64,000 nucleotides of DNA from assembly GCA_009667805.1 (NCBI GenBank), contig CM019064.1, positions 383,050,549 through 383,114,548 of the forward strand, written 5' to 3'. Position 1 is the stretch's first letter. The number at the start of each line of letters is the position of its first letter. The stretch is from Leptobrachium leishanense (taxonomy: Eukaryota; Chordata; Amphibia; Anura; Megophryidae). The translations under genes and the position numbers were made by a program. Below, in pieces: positions 55,651-64,000 of the stretch. Under the pieces are notes generated by a model. It saw nothing but the letters and a program-made list of their open reading frames with translations. It was not told the origin of the DNA and did no database searches.

Positions 55651-57112
55651 TTTGTTTTTTATCATTGATGTGAGTATCGTTTGTATTCCTTTTTATGTTC
55701 TGTATTTGCACACCAAACCCAGATAATTTTTTTGGGATTTTCAGTCCAGGTGACTTTTTTTCTTTTGAAATAATATAGAGGTTAAATCCTTCTGTGTTTG
55801 GGTTACTTCTCCAATCTCTCCTTTTTCCTACCACTTGTAGGTGGAAAATTTCTATTTTGTGTAAGAATGGGAACACTTACATTTTGTTTAAACTATATCA
55901 GTGAATTTATTAACATGTACAATGTTTCCAATCACAAATTTAGAGCGAAAAAAAAAATGAACCGCTTTCAGCTCCTATCTAAAGGATAAAACAATCTCTG
56001 AAAACATTCCACATTTTAATTTTAGATTGTGAAGATCCCTTTCCTGTGCCGGCGGTGGGGAAATGGAAAACCTTTCTGAATGGCCAGCTCTTGTGTGTAT
56101 ATGGTCTACATAGAGAGGAAAGGGGTGGATTGTTCTTTTTTCTCGCTCTATTACCCCCCCCCCTTCCCCTTTCTTCCTTTTCAAAGAAATACACGCCATA
56201 AGTGCTTTTCCAGCTCTCTTTTTATGAGCTACAGAAGTGTCTCTTCGTCATTAATTTCCTGGAAGTGTGTGACTCAACTGACTTGTACCTATGTGACCTC
56301 CGGCACAGCTGACAGGCAGACAGGCTGGACAGAGTGTGTTCCTTATCGCTGAGACGCTGCTCTCGGCGCGAGTCCCAAGTCCTACGTAGTCCTGTGAATC
56401 AGACCTGTGACACACATAGAAAGAATTTGAATGTATAGCCGAGGGCGTTCATTACAACAAGGGTTAGGATGACTTGGGGTTGTTTTCTATGACCTTTTTA
56501 TATAGCACCAGTTTCTGCAGCACTTTAACATGTAAAGTGGGGCAGTGAATGATTGAAAAATTGTGTGATGGCAACATTTTTGACAATTTTATAAGCTATG
56601 TGATATAACTGCTTGTGAGGATTGCAGCATGGTCTTTTTTTTTTCTCCACCTTTCTACCATACAGTTCCCATAGGACTTTCTTTTTTTTATGGAAGCTGA
56701 AATGTACCGCCAGGTAAAGGCATCTGGTTATGCAATTTTACGTCACATGTCTTTTCTGAAGTTACATCCAATGTTTATTTCCTTTCACCAAGTTATTCCT
56801 ATTTGAAAGAAATGTCAGCATGAAGATCTCTCCCTCCTGATTTTTACAGACCTGACACGGAGTAATGGTGCTCTGTCTGTGTGGCTCATATTTTTGCTGA
56901 TGGGCCGCACATCAACCAGCCAAACCAAATTCATGTCTTAAAAAGTATCAGGCTTCTAGCGGAACTCTAATCTTCACAATGTGTATAGATGCACTGACCT
57001 AATATTCTACTTGTCCATATGGAGCGATACAATTATCGATTCAATGTTGTAGTGTTTTGTGCTCCGTTTGCACTGAATGTCTGACGCTGCACCGCTGCAA
57101 TGTGCCTGTTCA
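55651..57112. other. Largely unique interval
   Basis: No named repeat and no gene recognised. C10 tract near 56154-56163. Short open frames lack domains. Confidence 0.4.
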
Positions 57113-57204
57113 TTAACCCCTTAGAGACCGTGGACGTACCATGTACGTCATGGCCGCGGGTCTCTTTTAGACCCGCTGACGTACATGGTACGTCCTGCGG
57201 TCTT

Positions 57205-57660
57205 TTGAGCGCTGGAAGCGATCGGATCGCTTCCAGCAGCTCAAACGCCATTGCAGGCTGCCTGGGAGTCCAGGCATCCATGCAATGGCGTTTAGAAGTG
57301 TCGGGGCACCTTGTGATCGCTCCCCGGGAGCGATCAACATTTGGTTTCACCGGAGAGGTGCCCGGCACTTCTAGAGAGCGCTGGAAGCGATCGGATCGCT
57401 TCCAGCAGCTCCAGGGCCATTGCACGCTGCCTGGGAGTCCAGGCATCCATGCAATGGCGTTTAGAAGTGCCGGGGCACCTTGTGATCGCTCCCCGGGAGC
57501 GATCAACATCCGGTTTCACCGGAAAGGTGCCCCGCACTTCTACAGAGCGCTGGAAGCGATCGGTATCGCTTCGAGCTGCTCTGAGTATATTGCAGGGATG
57601 CCTCGACATCGAGGCATCCTTGCAATATGTTTACCTGCCGTCGGTCCGCTCAGTGATCGC
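57205..57660. repeat. ~170 bp tandem repeats of nested palindromes
   Basis: GAGCGCTGGAAGCGATCGGA starts units at about 57208, 57378 and 57546 (the last partial and diverged). Each unit has hairpins GGAAGCGATC/GATCGCTTCC, GCCATTGCA/TGCAATGGC and GATCGCTCCCCGGGAGCGATC. A further hairpin GTACTGAGTGCCACGA lies at 57676-57710. Open frames on both strands here (57033-57817) follow from repeat structure. Confidence 0.9.
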
Positions 57661-58317
57661 TCCCCCCGAAGGAAGTACTGAGTGCCACGAGGTATCGTGG
57701 CACTCAGTACAAAAAAGATCACATAATATTGAAATATTGAATATAGCAGGTGCTCTGCTGGGTGCCTCGAGGGATCAAGGCACCCAGCAGACTAAAATAA
57801 AGTGTAAAAAAGTGTAAAAATAAATAAATAAATGAATAAAAATGAATAAAATAAATGTGACAGCCAAGATGGCGCTGCCCTTCTAAGGGCAGGGTCATCT
57901 TGTGGCTGTGTGGGATGTTCCTAGCCTGCATCATCAGAGAGGCAGGCTAGCAACATCCAATCAGAAGTAAGAAAAAATCAAAATAAAATTTCTAATTTGT
58001 CAGGTAAATATTTTGTAAATATTGGCTCTGACCTCTGTGATTCTCCCTCCCTCTCCTCACTTGTGTTTTGGTGAGCGAGAGAGAGAGATCAGATTTGACA
58101 GGTTAGAGATTTTAGGTAGGTTTAGTGAGATTAGAAAAACTGAGGCAGATTTAGAGAGATTTTAGGGAGATTTAGAACAATTGAGGCAGGTTTAGAGGGA
58201 TTTAGAGAGATTTAGGTGTTTATTTGTATTTTCTTGTGAAACCCAACGGTTCTTCTAAGAACCAATAATCCGCTTATATATATAATAATTATAAAATTTT
58301 ATAATCTATTATATATA

Positions 58318-60032
58318 ATGTCTGAGAGGGTGTACAGCGCCGAGGAGGCATATGCCATCCTGGCGTCAGAATCTGAGGCATCTGCGTCGGACTCAGACCC
58401 TGATTTTGACCCCGCTAACTGCTCAGAGACGTCGTTAGATACATTATCTACGCTGGCTGATGTATCTAGTGATGTTTCTGATGCAGATCCTGGGCCACCA
58501 CCTGCCAGCAGGAGACGCACAGCTCCAGCTGAGGAGTGGGTAGTGCCTCATCGCCAGAGGCCAGATATCCTTCCTTTCACGGCAAATCCTGGCATCAATA
58601 TTGATGTTGCAGGATTTACCGCCACACAGTTTTTGCAGGTGTTTATGGGGGATGATTTGTTGGGCCACATCGTGGCCCAATCAAATCTGTATGCCCATCA
58701 GCATTGTGCTGCGAAGCCAGACTCCTACTTGGCAAGGCAGCAATGGACCCCGCTAGATGTGCCAGAATTTCTGAAATTCTGGGCACTTACTATGCTGATG
58801 GGCATCATAAAGAAGCCCTCAATTCGCTCCTACTGGAGCAGTAGCCCCATCTACTCTACCCCCATTTACCCCCAATCAATGTCACGTAGAAGGTATGAAA
58901 ACCTTTTGCGTTTCATGCACTTCAGTGACAACCGCCTGTGCCCTCCTAGAGAGCATCCCCAGTTTGACAGGCTGTATAAAATCCACCCCCTGATTACCCA
59001 CTTCGCCACCCGGTTTGCAGAGGCTTATACACCTGGAAGGAATATCTGCGTGGATGAATCCCTAATGAAATACAAGGGATGGCTGGGATTCAAGCAGTAT
59101 ATTCCTTCCAAACGCTCCAGGTATGGAGTGAAGGTGTATAAGCTCTGACAGCGAGAGTGGGTATACTCAGGCCTTCCGGGTGTACGAGGGAAAGGATGGT
59201 AGCCTTGACCCTCCAGGTTGCCCAGAACACATGGGAACCAGTGGCAAGATTGTGTGGGACCTACTTTTTCCCCTGATGAACAAAGGGTACCACTTGTATG
59301 TTGATAATTTTTATACGAGTGTCCCTTTGTTCAAGCTGCTGTATTGTTTTGATACAGCAGCATGCGGTACTGTTCGCAAGAACCGCGTAGGTTTCCCAGC
59401 ACAGCTTGTCCGCACCCGGTTAAAAAGGGGGGAGACCTCAGCTCTGTGCCAAGAGGAGCTGTTGGCGGTCAAGTACAGAGACAAGAAGGATGTATACCTT
59501 CTATCCACCATCCACACTGAGAGGTCTGTGGAGGTCTCTGTACGTGGCAGAGCTGAGCGCATCAGGAAGCCAGTGTGCATCAAAGCCTATAACCGGCATA
59601 TGGGTGGGGTTGATCTGGCAGATCAGCTGCTCCAGCCCTACCAGATTATGCGGAAGTCAAGGGCCTGGTACAAAAAGGTTGGAATTTACCTGATGCAAAT
59701 TGCAACCCACAATGCCTTTTTGCTCTGCAAAAAGGCAAACCCCGGAGTGACGCTGTCCTTTTTACAGTTTCAGCTCCAGGTCATTTTGGGGTTTTTGTAC
59801 CAGGATGCACCTGCTCCCCGGGCGGTGATGGGGGACAGAGTTGGGGCTACACATTTTATTTATAAAATCCCCCCCTACTGAGGGCAAACAGAAACCCCAA
59901 AAAAGATGCAGGGTGTGTTTCAAGAGGGGGCAGAGGAGAGACACAATCTTTTACTGCCCAGAATGCCCTGGACAACCCGGTCTGTGTCTTGGGGACTGTT
60001 TCAAGATTTATCACACTGTGCGTGATCTGTGA
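58318..60032 (+). pseudogene. piggyBac transposase, full length but frameshifted twice
   Basis: A cut-and-paste DDD transposase acting at TTAA sites, related to vertebrate PGBD4. The ATG at 58318 follows AT-rich sequence. Domains: acidic N-terminus (residues about 15-60, rich in S, D and E), the catalytic core, and a C-terminal cysteine-rich finger (CRVCFKRG, YCPECPG, LCLGDCF) at 59905-60015. The three catalytic Asp are present at 59053-59055 (CVDES), 59303-59305 (LYVDNFYTS) and 59612-59614 (MGGVDLADQL). The frame shifts once at 59146-59149, where a stop follows the KVYKL motif and reading resumes in another frame, and again in the C7 run near 59870-59876 just before the finger. Overall length of about 570 codons is normal for the family. 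Either break could be real decay or a base-level error; as read, the gene is inactive. Confidence 0.88.
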
Positions 60033-60175
60033 TTTCTTTTTTCCTTTCTATTTTTTCTTACACGTTAGTTAGTTAGTTCAGTTTAGTTTATTTTTTTTTC
60101 TTTTACTGCACCAGACTTTTACATTTTATTCGTACATTTTTATGTTCTACAATTGGTGCTGTATTTTGCCAAAAT

Positions 60176-61400
60176 CTTTGCACACCTATGCATGGGGGGC
60201 ATGGGTGTACTCAGGAGACCTTGCAGAAAACAACCTGTAGAGTTTTCATGCAGTAACAAACAACAGTGTCTCCTAAATCACAGTCCAAATCTAATGTGGG
60301 CGTAAAAATCAGAAAATTTAAAAAGTACCGCCACACACCTTCTCAAATGTTTTGGGCTAAAACCGTTGCATCCATGGCATCAAAGCACTCCATATGCAAT
60401 ACCTTGGGGTGTCAACATAACAAATATAAACAATTTTCTGGCAATAATTCAAACTGGGGTATGCGGTAGACCCAAAACCAAAGATAGGCCTAGCTGAAGA
60501 AATAATCTCAATTTCAACTCCAGTGACAAAGTCATAAAAATTGTATTTGAACCTTCCCAAAATCCTGGCAAACCTATGCATGGGGGGCATGGGTGTACTC
60601 AGGAGACCTTGCAGAAAACAACCTGGAGAGTTTTCATGCAGTAACAAACAGTGTCTCCTAAATCACAGTCCAAAACTGATGTGGGTGTGAAAATGAAAAA
60701 TGACCACCAAACCGTATCCAATTTGTTTGGAGCAAACGGTTGCATCCATGGCATAAAAACACTCCATTTACAATACTTTGGGGTGTTAGCTTACCAAATA
60801 TATGCACGTTCATAAAATTGGGGTATGTAAAAAGGCCCCTAAAAAGAAGATAAGCAAAGAAGATACTGTATGTCAAATTAGAAAATTGACAAGCACATGT
60901 CAAAAGATTGGCGTAGCACCCCAAAAACAACAGAACAAATCTATATATGGGTGGTATCACTTTACTCAGAAGATGTTGCTGAACATATTTTGGGGTGTTT
61001 TTTGGCAGTAACCCATAACTGGATTTGACAATTCATGCCTAAAGTACAATGTGTGTAAAAAAATAACACAAAAAGTGACTACCTGAAAGTTTGACATAGA
61101 GCTAGTGCATGGAAAGTGTTAAAATACAACTCTTTGAAGTACTCTAGGGTGTGCCCTTTCTAAAAATATATGGTTTGATGGGGGTAAATTACTTTGGCCG
61201 GCTTCAAAAATGTCCCAAATAGGACATGGGTGCATGATGACGAAATGTGAAAATTCCAAGTTGGAAAACTGAAATGCGCACCCCCCAAATAAGGCCTATT
61301 AGCCCCCAAATGACCCGACATACCTATACATGGGTGGTATCAATTTACTCAGAAGATGTTGCTGAACATATTTTGGGGTGTTTTTTGGCAGTAAACCTTA
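60176..61400. repeat. Divergent ~380 bp tandem repeats 3' of the piggyBac gene
   Basis: CACACCTATGCATGGGGGGC at 60180 and CAAACCTATGCATGGGGGGC at 60568 head two similar units; CATGGGTGGTATCA-like segments with CTCAGAAGATGTTGCTGAAC at about 60944 and 61327 head two more. Spacing is about 370-390 bp. Units share an AATGACC/AAGTACCG-type middle but have diverged. Noncoding. Confidence 0.75.
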
Positions 61401-61408
61401 AAGTTCAC

Positions 61409-63444
61409 AGTACATGTATTCTTTTTTTTTTTAAACATATTTTTATTCGTCTCAGATCAAGATGAAATTACAGAAAAAGGGGTAACAGTTTTTTTCCTTT
61501 TCATATCATGTACAATCTGTAACAATGCAAAATCACAGCTTCTGGTTTTAATTAAAGTATTACATCTCAAACCAGCACCGACGTGTCATGGCAATGTCAG
61601 CATTTAAAGCTCAGAGGTGGACGGCTGGGTTAGGGTATCCCGGGAAGTGGAGGCAAGAAAGTTAACTAACAAGTGGTCAGAGGTATCTGAGGGGATCGGA
61701 GGGGTGCTCCGCAGCATTTGTAGGGAATACCATGGGGCATCGCAGAACGTGTTTCGTAGGGACGTTTTGACCTCAGGTGGTAAGGCACAAATAAAAGGGG
61801 ACCAATGAGTAAAGAATTGTTGAGTTTTCTCAGTCTGATGTAGTGAGGCCTCAGACCAGTCAGCCAAGAATATGGAATAAATTCTGTCGTACATCATGCG
61901 GAATGAGGGAGGGGTACCAGATATCCATTGAGATAATATGGCCTTTTTGCCCGTCGCTGCTAAGAGACCTAACCAAAACCGGTGGCATCTAGAGAGGGGT
62001 TGAAGGGTCTGTGGTGTTGGCAAGTTGAAAATAGCCCAGTTAGGCGTGAAGGGAATCTCGATTCGGAGAACCAGAGCGCTGAATCGGCGTACGGTGTCCC
62101 AAAACAATTGAATAAAGGGGCACGACCAGAGACAATGATGGAGGTCGGCTGGGGAAAAATTGCATTTTAAACAGTTGGCATTAGGTAATAGTCCCGAACG
62201 GGCCATTCTGTCCGGCGCCATGTAGGCTCGGTGGAGTATCCTATAAAACATGTCCTAATAGTTGGCGGATGGGAGAGTGCGTCTAGATACCAGAGTAGCC
62301 GACACCAGGTCGTGGGGGGTAAGGTTTGGAAAAGTAGTGGCCCATCGAGAGATAGCCTTCCAGGGTTTCGAGGTGGGGAGTGAATGTTGTAGAAGTGTGT
62401 AAATGGTTGAAGTCGAGGGAGGAGACGAACTATGTACGAGTAATTGCGTGTCTAAAGGGTTAGTTAAATCAGTGGGAGATAGGGTGTGCAGTTGTGCGAG
62501 AAGGAACTGTCTGAGTTGTAAGTAATAAACAGGGTGTATATTTAATGGGGCAATGCGTTCTGTCAAGGCTGTGTAAGAGTAAGGCAGACCTGATGCTCCG
62601 TCTAGGTAATGGTGTAGAAGTCTAAAACCTCGCTGGGCCAGGGTTCGAAAGATAGGAGCAGGGGAGGCATTTTGAAAGTGAGGGTTGTGCAAGATAGGGG
62701 ACCAAAGGGATGTTTGCCAGGACAATTGGAGGCGTTTACGAATTCTGACCCAAGCTAATTTCGTCGTGGAGAGCAAAGGGTTATCGCGTAGGGGAGGGGG
62801 ATGGCTGGAGAATGTTGGTGAAGAAATGCTAGTAAAGCGGAGGCAGGGAGTAGCGCGTGTTCCACATGTAAGGCTGTTAAGCGTGAAGTATCATTCAGCC
62901 AGTCCGATACGTAACGATATAGTGCTGCTAGGTTATAATCTAGTTAATTGGGGAAGTTGATACCTCCCCTCGCTATCGGTTGCTGAAGGCTAAGGAGTGG
63001 TATACGTGCCCGCTTATCTTGCCAAATAAAGGACGCGTACAGCCTGTTGAATAACTGAAGATCATTAGGTTTCAGTAGGAGAGGCAATACTTGTATAGTG
63101 TACAGTAATTTGGGAAATAAGGTCATTTTAATAAGTGAGGCCCGCCCCAAGTAAGAAAGTGGAAGTGAGCTCCAGGCCTCCAAAAGTGCTTTTGTTTGGA
63201 CTAAGTGAGGGTCTATGTTGAGTTTGTATAAGCGGGAGAGGTCAAGCGGTAAAATAGTACCCAGGTATTTAATATACGGCGAGGGTGCCCAGGAGAAGGG
63301 AAGGCCCTGGAGCCATGAACCCTGTGGTTTGGGGCCTAGAGGTAAAGCTACTGTCTTGGCGTAGTTGATTTGGAAGCCGGAGGCTACGTGGAAGGAGTCA
63401 AACAACTTCAATAGGGGAGGGATCGCGGAAGTACATGTATTCTT
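61409..63444 (-). mobile_element. 5'-truncated L1-type LINE with 15 bp target duplications
   Basis: AGTACATGTATTCTT occurs at 61409-61423 and 63430-63444. The minus-strand insert (61424-63429) ends in an A-rich tail (seen as T tract at 61421-61432) after AATAAAAATATG. Its 5' end lies inside the RT coding region, a standard truncated insertion. The site is in the piggyBac 3' region, so this LINE is younger. Confidence 0.93.
61604..63411 (-). pseudogene. L1-type ORF2 C-terminal half, broken
   Basis: On the minus strand: SGFQINYAKTVALPLG near 63340-63390 and IKYLGTILPLD near 63240-63275 (the region just after the RT active site in L1 proteins), then GRASLIKMTLFPKLLY, FIWQDKRARIPL and a long C-terminal region with a Cys-rich motif (CLKCNF ... 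HHCLWSCPF) near 62110-62180. There is a frameshift between 62944 and about 62930, and an in-frame TAG at 62255-62257. The YADD-type catalytic motif and endonuclease are absent because of 5' truncation. L1 versus Tx1 subgroup is not resolved. Confidence 0.82.
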
Positions 63445-64000
63445 AAATTGCGTTAAAAAAAAAAATCACCAAAACCTTTTTTTTCTCAAACTTTGGCACA
63501 GATTTGTGGTAAAATGGTTTGCATGGAAAGAGTCAAAATACCCCAAGTTTAATACCTTGATTTGTGTACTTTAAAAAAATATGTATATGTGGAGGGTTAT
63601 TCAGGAATTAGTGACAGATATCAGTGTTGCAATGTCACTAGCACTAGTTTTGAAAATAAACTCTTTGGAAATGGCAAAGTGCTACTTGCACTTATTGTTG
63701 CATAAAATAAGGAAAAAAAGCGAGGAATATGTAAACATTGGGTATTGCTAAACTCAGAACTAAATTTAGAAACTACTAAGGAATTCAATTTTTTTGACGG
63801 TTGTTGATACATAAGAAATTTTGGGGGTCAAAGTTCGAAAAAGTGGTGTTTTTTCAATTTGTTTGTAATATTTCACTATTTTTTTTATAGTAAATTATAT
63901 GAAATGATGAAAAAAATGGTATCTTTATAAAGTCCATTTAATGACGAGAAAAACAGTGTAAAATATGTGTGGGTTACATAAACGAGTAAGAGGAAAATTT

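Larger units (their letters stand above)
57113..64000 (+). mobile_element. piggyBac transposon, right end beyond the window
   Basis: Left target and terminus TTAACCCCTTAGAGACCG at 57113, followed by GACGTACCATGTACGTCA palindromes, tandem palindromic subterminal repeats, a transposase gene at 58318-60032, ~380 bp tandem repeats and an AT-rich right region that runs off the window. A 2 kb L1-type insertion sits at 61424-63429. Excluding it, about 4.9 kb of the element is visible. Confidence 0.88.

Noticed and set aside
57033..57817. Overlapping ORFs of 158-193 codons on both strands
   Set aside because: They follow the palindromic tandem repeats of the piggyBac left end; the same peptide appears on both strands because of the palindromes. 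No domain.

Overview
The window looks like vertebrate intergenic or intronic DNA, most likely from a frog. The evidence is indirect. It holds a dense mixture of CR1, L2-like, L1-like, hAT, piggyBac, Tc1, Kolobok-T2-like and TWA-target MITE sequence, and the TTAAAGGG-type T2 MITEs and the tRNA SINE with an L2-type tail are familiar from amphibian genomes. There are no bacterial operons, rRNA genes, CRISPR arrays or convincing host protein-coding exons. The only host-gene signal is a CpG-rich promoter-like segment at about 7.6-8.1 kb with a TCTCGCGAGA motif and possible splice donors. It may be the untranslated first exon of a plus-strand gene whose coding exons lie outside the window.

Layout: 1-2.27 kb is the 3' half of a CR1 LINE with a single in-frame stop. 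3.0-7.3 kb is a decayed hAT transposon (minus strand) with a BED-finger transposase, three ~130 bp tandem repeats and an inserted MITE. 8.4-9.3 kb is a C-rich minisatellite of about 24 units. 9.4-18 kb carries LINE fragments and MITEs. 18.1-19.3 kb is a TTAA-flanked nonautonomous element built of serial palindromes. 19.4-21.2 kb is an L2-like LINE split by a 1279 bp solo LTR with 5 bp duplications. 21.2-32.6 kb is a mosaic of MITEs, hAT derivatives (one with an 81 bp-arm palindrome) and LINE/SINE tails. 33.2-35.0 kb is a 1.8 kb poly(A) retroposon with 15 bp target duplications but no reverse transcriptase. 35.2-39.4 kb holds two hAT elements. 40.2-41.1 kb is an unclassified segment between 39 bp direct repeats. 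42.6-46.0 kb is a nested stack of T2, piggyBac-like, Tc1, L2 and hAT elements. 46.9-56 kb is more of the same. From 57.1 kb to the window end is a piggyBac transposon with a nearly complete transposase gene, interrupted by a 2 kb 5'-truncated L1-type insertion.

The transposons do not act together as a pathway. Their nesting gives a relative chronology. Target-site duplications and two filled/empty-site comparisons inside the window define element boundaries well. Most long ORFs over the minisatellite and the piggyBac palindromes are composition artefacts. I found no clear candidate for a wholly new biological system. The most unusual objects are the RT-less retroposon, the palindrome-cassette elements, the 0.86 kb TWA-target family and the C-rich minisatellite beside the CpG promoter. 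Family assignments come from recognised motifs, not database searches.
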